Shown here: in pieces, positions 20,876 through 29,216 of the stretch
How positions within the stretch are numbered: the first letter of the stretch is position 1
How the letters are laid out: each line of letters opens with the position of its first letter
IMG/VR virus record: IMGVR_UViG_3300025896_000134
Location: 1 to 30,200 of that record
From: a virus
Direction: 5' to 3' (one strand)
DNA length: 30,200 nt
Notes under the pieces: generated by a model
The model's database searches: none
Told to the model about the DNA's origin: nothing
The model's input: only the letters and a program-made list of their open reading frames with translations
Made by a program: the position numbers and the translations under genes

Positions 20876-21280
20876 CTAAGCCGTCGCCTTCGCGATGGTT
20901 CCGTCGATTGGCCAGGTGATGGAGGCAGAGGCGAGTTCGCCGACCTGCGCATCGAGTGGCATCCATTCGGTGACAAGCGCCGAGAAGGTGTACGACGGGT
21001 TCGCTGTGCCGGCGGCGGTGCCGTTCGGCTTGACGACGACAGTGGCGGTGCTGCCGATTAATGGGTAGAGCGTGGTTTCGACCGAGCTAGCGGCGAAGTC
21101 TTGATTGAAGTCGATCGCTACTGACGAGTCAGCGAGACCGGCGACGCGACGCACGGCAGTGTTGCCGAATGTCGTGGTCTCAATTTCTGCTCGAGTCGTT
21201 GAGAGTGTGACCTTGGTGATGTGACTTGAGAGGTCTACGCCGCCGACGGAAACATTTGCATTGGTGATGACGATGGCCAT
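20876..21280 (-). CDS. major tail protein (tail tube)
   Basis: A 134-residue beta-rich protein: MAIVITNANVSVGGVDLSSHITKVTLSTTRAEIETTTFGN, then SSVAIDFNQDF, FSALVTEWMPLDAQVGELASASITWPIDG. The pattern SSHITKVTL...AEIETTTFG and the C-terminal D-A-Q...L-A-S-A-S-I-T-W-P is characteristic of actinophage tail tube proteins. Its place between the connector genes and tail chaperones confirms this. Confidence 0.92.
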   Translation of the reverse strand: MAIVITNANVSVGGVDLSSHITKVTLSTTRAEIETTTFGNTAVRRVAGLADSSVAIDFNQDFAASSVETTLYPLIGSTATVVVKPNGTAAGTANPSYTFSALVTEWMPLDAQVGELASASITWPIDGTIAKATA

Positions 21281-21286
21281 GACGGC

Positions 21287-21466
21287 TTAGTCCTCCTGGG
21301 TAGGTGTTGCTTTGTCGACCGGATTGGTCTTGGACTTGGTGCTTGCGAGATGACCGGCACCGATGAGGTGCTCGATGTCGCAACCTTCGAGGTCGTCATC
21401 GCTGACGATCTCGCCGGGTTCGTGGCCCACCACATTGAGTGGGCCGACGATCTTGTAGGTGTTCAC
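21287..21466 (-). CDS. small head-tail region protein
   Basis: A 59-residue protein with a GTG start: a short beta-hairpin (TYKIVGPLNVVGHEPGEIV), then DDDLEGCDIEHLIGAGHLAS and a polar tail. The ribosome site AGGAG overlaps the previous stop (TAGGAG, five bases before GTG). Small proteins with this hairpin plus LIxAGHL helix are common beside connector and tail-terminator genes. It fills an otherwise empty 190-bp gap. Confidence 0.78.
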   Translation of the reverse strand: MNTYKIVGPLNVVGHEPGEIVSDDDLEGCDIEHLIGAGHLASTKSKTNPVDKATPTQED

Positions 21467-21474
21467 GGGGACTC

Positions 21475-21882
21475 CTATGCGTGGACGGTGACGTTGAACT
21501 CACAAGTGAGATAAGCGGCATCACCGATTGAGAGAGGGCGTACGGCGACCATGTCGCCGACCTTGAGGGTGGAGCAGTTACCGCCGAGCGTCTTGTCGGC
21601 TTCGATCGCTGCTCGTATTGATTGACCGCCGGCGTAACTCATCCAGCCATCGAGCGTGATCTGTGCAGGTCGATCGCCCATGCGACCGGCAACGCAGCTG
21701 ATGGTGAACTGCCATTCAGACAGTCCGCCAGCCATTGCGCGGTGATAGGTCACCGACTGCATCTGGATGACTGCCATCGGCGGGTTCACTTGCTCGGGCA
21801 GATGATCGGCGACTCGCAGACCAGAGACGGTTGCAAGCCTGACGCCGAGTGCAGTCTGAATCGAAGAGGCGGTGCCAGCCAT
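21475..21882 (-). CDS. tail terminator / minor structural protein
   Basis: A 135-residue protein starting MAGTASSIQTALGVRLATV, with a TAATG overlap with the connector stop. Its alpha/beta layout (helix, LRVADHLPEQVNPPMAVIQ, SEWQFTISCVAGRMGDRPAQITLDGWM, IRAAIEADKTLGG, a C-terminal strand) fits tail terminator or head-closure proteins, which follow the connector gene in this order. The longer upstream frame is shadow of the connector gene. Exact role is inferred from gene order. Confidence 0.78.
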   Translation of the reverse strand: MAGTASSIQTALGVRLATVSGLRVADHLPEQVNPPMAVIQMQSVTYHRAMAGGLSEWQFTISCVAGRMGDRPAQITLDGWMSYAGGQSIRAAIEADKTLGGNCSTLKVGDMVAVRPLSIGDAAYLTCEFNVTVHA

Positions 21883-22478
21883 TAGGCGACGACCGGATTG
21901 CGATACGGGCGCAACATGCGCTCCACGTCGGGGTCGATGGCACGCACGGTGATGGCACCGAGATCGCCGAAGCCAGCAACGCCGAGTAGTGAGTCGCCAC
22001 GCTTGACAAGTCGACCAGCCAGGAGGATGCAGGCTGAGGTGACTGGCGAAGGTACTGATGGCCATCCCCACTTGGCGGTGACCTGCAGGTAGGCAGGGGC
22101 GGCAGTGGTCAGGAAGTAGATACCGATCGGGCGAATCATCGTGACCGGTGAGCCCTTGGCGAGACCGTTGACTGGCTCGAGCTGATACTGAGAAGCGGTG
22201 AGCGTTGTGGCGTAGGTGCCGTCGCCAGCCGAGTCGGTCTTGATGACCAAGCCGGTGGTGGTTGAGATGTCGTCAACCATGACGAGATCTTCGACCGGTG
22301 GAACATAGAGCCGAGCGGTTGCGTTGGCGTCGGCATAGAAGCGACGATCGCAGTGTTGGTCGATGACTCGCGAGGCTTCGGTGATGCGTGCCTCAAGCAT
22401 GGTGTCGTCGACGTTGTCATTGATGCGCATCACGCTCTTGAGCTCAGCAAGCGTGCAGTAGCCGTTGGTGATGGCCAT
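21882..22478 (-). CDS. head-tail connector (gp6-like)
   Basis: A 198-residue adaptor. The N-terminal helical part (TLAELKSVMRINDNVDDTMLEARITEASRVIDQHCDRRF) is the classic gp6/YqbG-like connector signature, followed by a beta-rich insert (RLYVPPVEDLVMVDDISTTTGLVI) and a helical end. Connectors sit below the portal. Its start follows the methyltransferase stop with a one-base overlap, so translation is coupled to the modification genes. Confidence 0.9.
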   Translation of the reverse strand: MAITNGYCTLAELKSVMRINDNVDDTMLEARITEASRVIDQHCDRRFYADANATARLYVPPVEDLVMVDDISTTTGLVIKTDSAGDGTYATTLTASQYQLEPVNGLAKGSPVTMIRPIGIYFLTTAAPAYLQVTAKWGWPSVPSPVTSACILLAGRLVKRGDSLLGVAGFGDLGAITVRAIDPDVERMLRPYRNPVVA

Positions 22479-23005
22479 TAGATTCTCCAGACGCGGACAT
22501 AGCCGCGGACGATTTCGTTAGCGCCATGCTCGGCAAGGAACCACGCAACCTCTGAGCCTTTGCCCTGGTCGTCTTGGTTGTCGTCGACTGCGACGATTGA
22601 GCCAGGGGCCAGCAGGTTGAGAGCTGCCATGAGTTCGCTGAGGTGATGAGCTGCTGCAGGCTGCGGGTTCTCGAAGTCGACATCGAAAGAGTCAAGGTAG
22701 AGAAAGTCGCAATGGCCGGTCAGTGTTGGGATCACATCGAGGGAGTCGCCGACGATTGCGGTCGTTGCTTGCAGTCCGAGTTCAGCGACAAGTTCGGCAC
22801 CGAGTGGATTGATGTCGATGGTGGTGACGGTGCCGCCGAGGTCGGTGGCGAGTTGGTCCCAGACGATCGTTGACTGGCCGTCGCCTTCCCAGTTGCCTAG
22901 GTCTCTGACGGTGCCGGTCTCAACGATGCGACAGCCTTCGCCCAGCAGCTCGGCGATGGTGGCGAATGCTTCGTGCCGTTTGCCGAGCCGGTCCCAGGCG
23001 ATCAC
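22478..23005 (-). CDS. SAM-dependent methyltransferase
   Basis: A 175-residue class I methyltransferase: motif I region RIVETGTVRD, the second acidic strand VTTIDINP, then AIVGDSLDVI, CDFLYLDSFDVDF and APGSIVAVDDN. This fits the Methyltransf_24 / FkbM-like group, which includes enzymes acting on sugars or small molecules. ATGA overlap with the glycosyltransferase. Because it is coupled to that gene inside the head module, a sugar or capsid-attached glycan is a likely substrate. No DNA methyltransferase motif (DPPY, ENV) is seen. Confidence 0.85.
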   Translation of the reverse strand: MIAWDRLGKRHEAFATIAELLGEGCRIVETGTVRDLGNWEGDGQSTIVWDQLATDLGGTVTTIDINPLGAELVAELGLQATTAIVGDSLDVIPTLTGHCDFLYLDSFDVDFENPQPAAAHHLSELMAALNLLAPGSIVAVDDNQDDQGKGSEVAWFLAEHGANEIVRGYVRVWRI

Positions 23006-24282
23006 TTCGCCATCAGTTCGTCGATCTCGGCGAGCACTGGCAGCCAGTATTTGTCGAAGACGATCTTGTTGTCGTAGGTCTCAGCGTGTGCTCGAGCAGC
23101 AGCCTTTCGGTCTGCGTCTCGGGCGGTGTCGTAGGCGTGCTCAAGTTCCTCGAGCACTGAATGCACCAGCGGTGTGGCGAACCATGAGGTCTGCAGTGCG
23201 TCCCAGTAGGGCTGCACGGAGACGAGGTAGCCGTGATCTTCGACAAGCTCAGGCTGAGCGGTGAAGTTGGACACGATCGAGGGCACGCCACAGGCGGCGG
23301 CTTCGATAACTGGAACGCCGAACCCTTCGCCACGAGAGGCAGCAAGGTTGACATCCATAGCGCCCATCAGACCTGCCAGCACGAATGGTGGCAGACCTGC
23401 GTAGTAGGCCCACTGATCTGTCCAGACGATGCGGTTCTCAGGGATACCGCAAGCGCCTGCGAGTTGCACGAGATCCACGCCGCCTTGTGCGCCACGTTTC
23501 TCGGTGTGCATGTAGGCATAAACGTCGTCATGCTTTGCCATGAACTGGCCGAGCGCCAGCAGGTTCTCGCCCCATGCTTTGCGCATGGGTGCGATGCCCT
23601 TATTGGCAGCGACGATCCCGACCACGAATGCGTCGTCGGGGATCTTGAGAAGTTGACGACCTGTCGCACCGTCAACGGTTGCGCCTGGTCGGAAGACTTT
23701 GGTGTCGACGCCGTGTGGAATGTAGCGATGGTCGACGCCGGCAGCCTCGAGCATTCGTGCGCCGTAGTTCGCCATAGCGATCGGCAGCACATTGTCTCGG
23801 CGGCACCATTCGAGAACGTCCGGCGGTGCGGGCGTGTGATCGATTGGCACCCATGAGGCAATGACCTTGATGTCGTCGAGCTTGGCGCCTTTGAACACCC
23901 AAGTGTCGAAGAGTGTGATCAGAGCGGTGGGTCGACCGGTTTGCTCTTGGCTGTATTTGAGATGCGCGTCGAGCACGTCTGCTGAGTAGGGGTGGAAGCC
24001 GGTCGGGAGGACTTCAATGCCTTCCCATTCGGTGATGAAGCCCTGGGTGCCGTAGTTGTTGGAGAGGGTGATGGGTCGGCCGGTGGCTTTGATTTGGCGC
24101 GCGACTTGCGCGGTTTGGACGCCGTAGCCGGTGCCTGCTCCTGCGAAGTTTGAGTGCCAGCAGATTCCTGCACGGGTGTCGCCACCGACGCTTCGACCAG
24201 GTACTGCGCCAGGTACGGAGGTAACTCGACCTCTGTGTTGCGGATTACCACCCACATGTGAATTGCTCCGTCTCTTGCCCAT
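23002..24282 (-). CDS. GT4-like glycosyltransferase
   Basis: A 426-residue GT-B fold glycosyltransferase. Its recognisable part starts at ICWHSNFAGAGTGYGVQTAQVARQI and includes VLPTGFHPYSADVLDAH, YIPHGVDTKVFRPG (donor-domain entry), and the E-x7-E signature in SRGEGFGVPVIEAAACGVPSIVSN. The ATG at 24282 has GAGGAG four bases upstream; an in-frame GTG at 24255 is an alternative that gives a shorter N-terminus. The first about 40 residues look unlike protein and overlap another open frame. Phages with capsid-adjacent glycosyltransferases are known to glycosylate virion proteins, so the capsid or tail tube is the likely target. Confidence 0.88.
   Translation of the reverse strand: MGKRRSNSHVGGNPQHRGRVTSVPGAVPGRSVGGDTRAGICWHSNFAGAGTGYGVQTAQVARQIKATGRPITLSNNYGTQGFITEWEGIEVLPTGFHPYSADVLDAHLKYSQEQTGRPTALITLFDTWVFKGAKLDDIKVIASWVPIDHTPAPPDVLEWCRRDNVLPIAMANYGARMLEAAGVDHRYIPHGVDTKVFRPGATVDGATGRQLLKIPDDAFVVGIVAANKGIAPMRKAWGENLLALGQFMAKHDDVYAYMHTEKRGAQGGVDLVQLAGACGIPENRIVWTDQWAYYAGLPPFVLAGLMGAMDVNLAASRGEGFGVPVIEAAACGVPSIVSNFTAQPELVEDHGYLVSVQPYWDALQTSWFATPLVHSVLEELEHAYDTARDADRKAAARAHAETYDNKIVFDKYWLPVLAEIDELMAK
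23919..24257 (-). CDS. possible small gene overlapping the glycosyltransferase start
   Basis: A 112-residue frame. It begins MWVVIRNTEVELPPYLAQYL, then reads VATPVQES and a Lys/Ser/Pro/Ala-rich tail (KPRKSRAKSKPPADP). GGAG lies eight bases before the ATG. The first about 45 codons look more protein-like than the glycosyltransferase frame over the same bases; the rest is antipattern to conserved glycosyltransferase sequence. Either a true overlapping gene, or the 5' part of a gene joined to the transferase by frameshift. Confidence 0.45.
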   Translation of the reverse strand: MWVVIRNTEVELPPYLAQYLVEASVATPVQESAGTQTSQEQAPATASKPRKSRAKSKPPADPSPSPTTTAPRASSPNGKALKSSRPASTPTQQTCSTRISNTAKSKPVDPPL

Positions 24283-24311
24283 GATGCTCCTCGCCCGAAT
24301 GCCGTGTGTGC

Positions 24312-24366
24312 TGTCTGGTTGGCCGGTGGTGGCTCGCACGGGCAACGAACCACCACCAACCAGACA
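24312..24366 (-). promoter_or_regulatory. long stem-loop after the major capsid gene
   Basis: Left arm 24312-24332 pairs with right arm 24350-24366: TGTCTGGTTGG against CCAACCAGACA, then a four-base bulge and a further six pairs (TGGTGG/CCACCA), loop 17 nt. It is about 25 bases past the capsid stop. No T-tract, so probably a partial terminator or RNase barrier that raises capsid expression relative to the modification genes. Confidence 0.65.
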
Positions 24367-24392
24367 AAGCCCGTAAAAGGTGAGGCGTCCGA

Positions 24393-25601
24393 TCAGGACG
24401 CGCCACCCTTGTAAAACTTCACTGCGTTGGAATCGACGACCGCGCCGTCTCCACGCCATGTGACGCGGAAGGTGATGAGGTCATTGACGAAGCCGACGCT
24501 GTCATCGCGTGCGAAGTCGATGCCACGGACCTGGCGGACGTAGTACGCCGATGCCATGTCGCCGAAGATGACCGACTTTGCGCCAGTTGCCGTAGCGACG
24601 ACGTCTGGGTTTTCCAGAACGGCGTAGCCGAGCAGCTGATCAGGGGCATTGTCTTGGAACGACGGCTGCCAGATGTAGCTTCCGTTGCCGTCCTTGATCT
24701 TGCGAACTGCAGCGACGGTGCTTGCGTTCATTTGGAACGAAGCGCCACGACGGCGGTAAGGAGATCCAACCGAGTAGACGAGGTCTACAAGGTTCTCGTA
24801 GGTCGGAACGCCAGCGACGCCAGTGCCACCGGTGACGGCTGAGCCGGCTCCGTTGACGATGCCGTTGGGCTGTGTGGTTCCGGTGCCGACGGTGAGGCCA
24901 GCGTTGACCGCTGTGCCCATGCCGACTGCAGCCTGGCGGGCGACGAAGTCGAGCAAGTTGATGCCTGAATCTTCGACAACCTCACGGCTGAGCTGGAACG
25001 TGGCGGCGTACTTGAATGCACCAAGGGTGACGAACGCTGCGAAGGTCGGGTCAGATTCCGTGATCGCTGTGCCTTCACCGATGATTGCTGGGGCGGTGTA
25101 GGTGGCGGTGCGTGGGATCTGAAGGGACTCGCCACTGTTCGTGGTGAGCATCGTGATGACGTTGCCGTCAAGCATCGGGCCTTGAATGACGAGCTGCTCA
25201 ACGAGCTGGTCGTAGAACGAGGTCGGCACTGGTGCGCCGGTGCTGGACTTGGTGACATCACGCTTGTCGAACGAGAACGAACGACGCTCGCCAAGGGCGA
25301 TTTCACGAATGATGTCGCTGTCGTTCTTCTCGGCAGGGGCAGCGGTGCGAACACCGAAGTCAGCCGGGACGCCGAGAGCGGCGCGTGATTCGTCGATTGC
25401 ACGCTCGCGTGCTTCGATGTCGATGATGTTCTTGCGACGGGCATCGAGTGCATCGATGTCGTCGTTCATGCGGGTGAACTGTTCGGCTTCTTCACCGGAC
25501 AGGTCGCGGTTCTCGGACGCTGCGTGATCGAGAAGAGACTTAGCTTCTTCCCAGGTACGCGCGCGCTGTTCCGAGAGGCGAGTGACGAGTTCGTCAGTCA
25601 T
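24393..25601 (-). CDS. major capsid protein (HK97 fold)
   Basis: A 402-residue HK97-type capsid protein. An N-terminal coiled coil (about 1-75, LSGEEAEQFTRMNDDIDALDARRKNI) is the delta/scaffold domain, normally removed by the protease encoded two positions earlier. The shell part begins around residue 100 and includes VPTSFYDQLVEQLV, SGESLQIPRTATYTAPAIIGEGTAI, and the P-loop region QNGIVNGAG-like TTQPNGIVNGAG. AGGAGG-like GGAGG five bases before the ATG predicts strong translation. Confidence 0.95.
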   Translation of the reverse strand: MTDELVTRLSEQRARTWEEAKSLLDHAASENRDLSGEEAEQFTRMNDDIDALDARRKNIIDIEARERAIDESRAALGVPADFGVRTAAPAEKNDSDIIREIALGERRSFSFDKRDVTKSSTGAPVPTSFYDQLVEQLVIQGPMLDGNVITMLTTNSGESLQIPRTATYTAPAIIGEGTAITESDPTFAAFVTLGAFKYAATFQLSREVVEDSGINLLDFVARQAAVGMGTAVNAGLTVGTGTTQPNGIVNGAGSAVTGGTGVAGVPTYENLVDLVYSVGSPYRRRGASFQMNASTVAAVRKIKDGNGSYIWQPSFQDNAPDQLLGYAVLENPDVVATATGAKSVIFGDMASAYYVRQVRGIDFARDDSVGFVNDLITFRVTWRGDGAVVDSNAVKFYKGGAS

Positions 25602-25710
25602 GGTTGCCTCCGTGGCGGTTGGGTTGGGTTAGTAAGTGCAGGTGGTGGTCGATCGGTGGTTGCGCATGGGGGGCGCTCCGGGCGATGGCTCCGAGCTGCA
25701 GATTCGATGC

Positions 25711-26433
25711 TCAGCGCTTGGCGTTGAGCTCGAGCATGCGACGAGCAAGATCGACTGGCAGACCGTCTTCGGTTGCGTCGACTGGCTCGGCGATTTCTTC
25801 GGTGCTGCGAACTTGCGCACCTTCTGTGGCGGGGTAGGCGGGGAAGCCGGTCACCACTGAGACTTCGTGCAAGATGATCTCCCGCAGTTCACGCGAGCTG
25901 CCATCCTCAGACCATGAGTCGCCGCCACGGGGCACCGAGAAGCCGAAGCTCATCGAGTGCACGTCGCCGCGCTGCATGAGGATTGAGAGGTCGCGACCGT
26001 AGGTGGTGTCGGGCAGTTCGGCTTCGACGTACAGACCACGATCATCTTCGCTGAGCGACAACGTCGCTGAGCGTGTGCTTGCCAACACCTGGTCGGTGTT
26101 GTGATTCAAGAACATGCGCTTCTCGCTGTCTGATTTCAGCGAGCGACGAAACGCACCAGGGGCGATGGTCTCGATGAAGGGCAGCGGCTCAGATGGGGAG
26201 TTGAACACTGCGGCGTAACCAGCGAAACGCATCGGCATCTCGGTGTCGGCTTCTACAGCTCGAAGCTGCAGGCCGTCGACCTCAACGGTGCGGAACTCGA
26301 CATCGCGACCGCCGATGCGGCGGTTCTCGATCTCGACGGCGGTGTAGCGAACAGGGGTTTGTTCGGGCATGGTTTCATCCAGTTGCTCAGAGACAGGCCC
26401 CTGCGCCGTGTCTTGGTTCAGCTCTTCGGTCAT
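25711..26433 (-). CDS. HK97-type prohead protease
   Basis: A 240-residue maturation protease of the U35/S78 type: MRFAGYAAVFNSPSEPLPFIETIAPGAF, KRMFLNHN with the catalytic His, DTTYGRDLSILMQRGDVHSMSFGF with the catalytic Ser, and REIILHEVSVVTGFPAYPAT. The start at 26433 (MTEELNQ) is favoured: GGAG sits six bases upstream, whereas the first ATGs at 26448 and 26445 contain that site. An N-terminal acidic extension may be self-cleaved. About 110 bp separate it from the capsid gene. Confidence 0.93.
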   Translation of the reverse strand: MTEELNQDTAQGPVSEQLDETMPEQTPVRYTAVEIENRRIGGRDVEFRTVEVDGLQLRAVEADTEMPMRFAGYAAVFNSPSEPLPFIETIAPGAFRRSLKSDSEKRMFLNHNTDQVLASTRSATLSLSEDDRGLYVEAELPDTTYGRDLSILMQRGDVHSMSFGFSVPRGGDSWSEDGSSRELREIILHEVSVVTGFPAYPATEGAQVRSTEEIAEPVDATEDGLPVDLARRMLELNAKR

Positions 26434-26444
26434 TGCGATCTCCA

Positions 26445-27614
26445 TCATCGGATCGGTGGCTCAGCGTCTGTGCCGACTGGCGGTTGCGCTTCGCTTGTGC
26501 CTGCGACGATTGCGCCTGGCAGGACCATGACGAACTCGTCGCCGCCTGGGTAGGGCTCTTGGCCTTCACGCTCACGCGCTTCGTTCGGCGTCAAGATGCC
26601 CGACATGATTGCGCTCTGATAGGCACGGATTCGTTCGGTCGTGTTGGCACGAAGGAACGCTGAGGTGTCGAACTTGATCTCGCGAGGTGCAACCATCAGA
26701 CCGCTCAGCGCGCGCTCAATGCGCACAAGCCACGGCAGCAACGTGTAGGTGACAAAGTGCATGCCGGCGGATTCGTTGTTCTGGTATGTCTGTGAGTCGC
26801 CGCGTGCGCCGATCATGTAGTTCGGCACACGGAAGATGCGCGCGATGTCGTTGATCGTCTGCTCACGAGATTCGGCGAGTTCCATGTCCTGGGCCGAAGC
26901 GGTGATTGGCTTCCACTTCATGCCGTTAGTGAGAACGGCTGGGCGACGCTTACGGCGGTGTGAGGTTTCCCACGTTGCCTGCAGAACCTTCGCCTGGTCG
27001 GTGGTCATGTCGCCGTCAACCTCGAGCACCGACGAAGGCGTTGCGCCTTCGGAGTACCACTGATTCACAAAGCGTGCCTGAGCAAGTGCGAGGCCGATGG
27101 TGTTGCGCTGCATCTCGATCGGTGACAGACCGACTGCAGATTGCGGCGGCGTCCACCAGCGCAAGTGCAGCATGTTGTTCAGATCAATGACGATGCCGTT
27201 CGTCGTGTAGTAACGCTGGCGGTTGACGATGTTCACCTGCACGTTTGTGGGGTGCAGCGGTGTCAGCATGATCGGGGCGTTTGTGTTCACGTCTCGGTCG
27301 ACGTAGATGTAGGCGTTGCCGTGCAGGGCAAGCGAGGTCACGATCATGTGAATGAGTTCGTACTGCGTGTGCTCGGTCGAGCTGTCGATCCACTTAGGGA
27401 TCTGCACTGGCTCGGTGCGATCGCCAACGTGGCGGATGCCACGCATAGGCAGCGATGCGACAGAGTCGGCGATCAGCGACACACACGCCATGAGGGCAGT
27501 GACCTCGAGGGCGGTGGACTCGGTGATTGATTCGCCTGACCAGTTGGTCGTCGGCAGCCACACAGAGGTGCGCACGGGGTCAGGGTTCAGCGCGCGTTTT
27601 GCAAAGAGACTCAT
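26445..27614 (-). CDS. portal protein (HK97 type)
   Basis: A 389-residue HK97-family portal: ESTALEVTALMACVSLIADSVASLPM at the N-terminus, ALHGNAYIYVDRD, LRWWTPPQSAVGLSPIEMQRNTIGLALAQ, FVNQWYSEGATPSSVLEVDG, and FRVPNYMIGARGDSQTYQNNESAGMHFVTYTLLPWLVRIERALS. It forms the dodecameric DNA gate. ATGA overlap with the tiny membrane gene before it. Confidence 0.95.
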   Translation of the reverse strand: MSLFAKRALNPDPVRTSVWLPTTNWSGESITESTALEVTALMACVSLIADSVASLPMRGIRHVGDRTEPVQIPKWIDSSTEHTQYELIHMIVTSLALHGNAYIYVDRDVNTNAPIMLTPLHPTNVQVNIVNRQRYYTTNGIVIDLNNMLHLRWWTPPQSAVGLSPIEMQRNTIGLALAQARFVNQWYSEGATPSSVLEVDGDMTTDQAKVLQATWETSHRRKRRPAVLTNGMKWKPITASAQDMELAESREQTINDIARIFRVPNYMIGARGDSQTYQNNESAGMHFVTYTLLPWLVRIERALSGLMVAPREIKFDTSAFLRANTTERIRAYQSAIMSGILTPNEAREREGQEPYPGGDEFVMVLPGAIVAGTSEAQPPVGTDAEPPIR

Positions 27615-27754
27615 CGGTTAGCCACCAGGAATGAAGCGCAGATCGCCAGCACGCCGGCGGCGATCAATGCGGCAGGGATTGAAAGCATCGCGACACCAGC
27701 CACGATGAGTGCAGCGCCGATGAGCTCGACGATGGTGGTGAGTAGTTCACTCAT
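27611..27754 (-). CDS. 47-residue membrane protein between TerL and portal
   Basis: MSELLTTIVELIGAALIVAG... ending FLVANR: about 40 hydrophobic residues forming one or two membrane helices. It overlaps TerL by eight bases and the portal start by four (ATGA). Small membrane ORFs are occasionally seen at this point in actinophages; function unknown. Confidence 0.75.
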   Translation of the reverse strand: MSELLTTIVELIGAALIVAGVAMLSIPAALIAAGVLAICASFLVANR

Positions 27755-29216
27755 CAGTCAGGCTCCAAGGGTCGACGATCTGCGGGGTTCCCTGCGGACG
27801 CAGCTCGGGCGCAACGTGCGCCTGCAGTGCAAGAGTTGCGGCGACTAGTGGTGATACGTCGACGCTGTTATCGCGTCGATGCCATGCCCACGCATCGCCG
27901 AGGTTTCGTTTCTTTGATCCAGCGACCGCAGCGTTCAGCGGCACCTGGTCAATGTGGCGCAAGCGCCCTTGAGTTGCGAGGTCGTAGAACTTGCCACAGC
28001 CGGCAACCATCTGCCGTGTGCCAACTTCGACGATCTGCAAGCCAAGGTTGCGAAGATCAGACACCAGCGAGTTCGCACCCGATACCGGGTCGATCACGAT
28101 GGTTCGATAGGTGCGCACACGATCTTCGGCGGCGAACCAGTCCAGCACCCATGAGGTGCCTGGTCGGTTGCCGATCACTTCGACATGGGCTGCGCCATCT
28201 GAGCGAGTGCCAGCGGCGCACAGTGATGCCATCGAGCGTGATGGTGTGACATCGAGAGCGATGGTCGGCTGGTCAGCGATTGCGCTCGATGTGTCGGCGC
28301 AGGCTTTCCAGTCTTCTTCGCTGATGACCTGCCACGGTGCAGCAGCTGCTCGATCTTGGCGTTGGTTCAGATACGCGCGCCGGAACTCAGGTTCACGCAT
28401 CGATTCAAAGTCAGACCGAATGGCTTCGATCGGCACGGTGATCCCAAGCGCCGGCATGCAAGCACGCCAGGTGTCAGGGCTACCGATCTCGGCGTCATCT
28501 GGTGCTGACCATTCAAAGAAAGCGACCGACGAAGTCTGACCAGATAGGGCACGGATTCGGCCGTCGTCAATCTTCTCGTTTAGGTAGAGCGAGTCTTCGG
28601 TGCCAGCGGTGGACACGATCCACAGTTGTGGCTGTGGACGAGTCACCATTGCCGGCTTCATTGCTTGCTCAAGGCGGTCGTCGGTGTAACTGAACGCTTC
28701 GTCGAGCACGCCGAGATCGGCTTGTGCGCCGTGGCCAGAACTTTCGGTGGTGGCCAGCAGCGACCACAGTGAGCCGTTCTCCCAGCGAATTGCTTCGCTG
28801 CCGTTGGTGCGTCGAACTTCGATGAGTTTGCCGAGCGCTGAGCGCTGCAAAGCGGGGACGTGTTCGTCTTCCCATTTGAGCCGAGCGTCTTTGCCAGTTT
28901 GTGCGGTGTAGAACACGCGCTGCCTGTTGCCCATTGCGAGGCAGCGGTGAGTCATCGCCGCCAGCATCAGCGTCGTCTTGCCCGACTGGCGAGGAACGGT
29001 GAGCCGAACTTCTCGATAGGCAAGTCGGCCAGTGTCTTCGTCGAGTTCGTAGGCGATGTCGGCAACGTGTCGCTGCCAAGGCATCAGAGGTGTGCCGAGA
29101 AGCTCAGCGATCTGCGCGACTTTCCCACCGAGCGTTGGGCGGTCGGTTCGTGGTGTCGACCATCGGGGCGGACAGTTCAGCAAGGAACTTGGTGAGATCG
29201 TCATCGGTGTCGCCAT
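27747..29216 (-). CDS. terL: terminase large subunit
   Basis: A 489-residue packaging ATPase-nuclease. N-terminal PLMPWQRHVADIAYELD adenine motif, Walker A PRQSGKTT (75-82), LGVLDEAFSYTDD (Walker B, about 168-180), and a C-terminal RNase-H-like nuclease with IALDVTPSRS and TIVIDPVSG acidic residues. The start at 29216 is chosen for GGAAGG eight bases upstream; the 5' end overlaps TerS by 113 bp in another frame. The alternative ATG at 29204 differs by four residues. Confidence 0.96.
   Translation of the reverse strand: MATPMTISPSSLLNCPPRWSTPRTDRPTLGGKVAQIAELLGTPLMPWQRHVADIAYELDEDTGRLAYREVRLTVPRQSGKTTLMLAAMTHRCLAMGNRQRVFYTAQTGKDARLKWEDEHVPALQRSALGKLIEVRRTNGSEAIRWENGSLWSLLATTESSGHGAQADLGVLDEAFSYTDDRLEQAMKPAMVTRPQPQLWIVSTAGTEDSLYLNEKIDDGRIRALSGQTSSVAFFEWSAPDDAEIGSPDTWRACMPALGITVPIEAIRSDFESMREPEFRRAYLNQRQDRAAAAPWQVISEEDWKACADTSSAIADQPTIALDVTPSRSMASLCAAGTRSDGAAHVEVIGNRPGTSWVLDWFAAEDRVRTYRTIVIDPVSGANSLVSDLRNLGLQIVEVGTRQMVAGCGKFYDLATQGRLRHIDQVPLNAAVAGSKKRNLGDAWAWHRRDNSVDVSPLVAATLALQAHVAPELRPQGTPQIVDPWSLTDE

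Noticed and set aside
22478-23005. DNA methyltransferase for anti-restriction
   Set aside because: It lacks DPPY/NPPF-type catalytic motifs and matches the small-molecule/sugar class of SAM methyltransferases.
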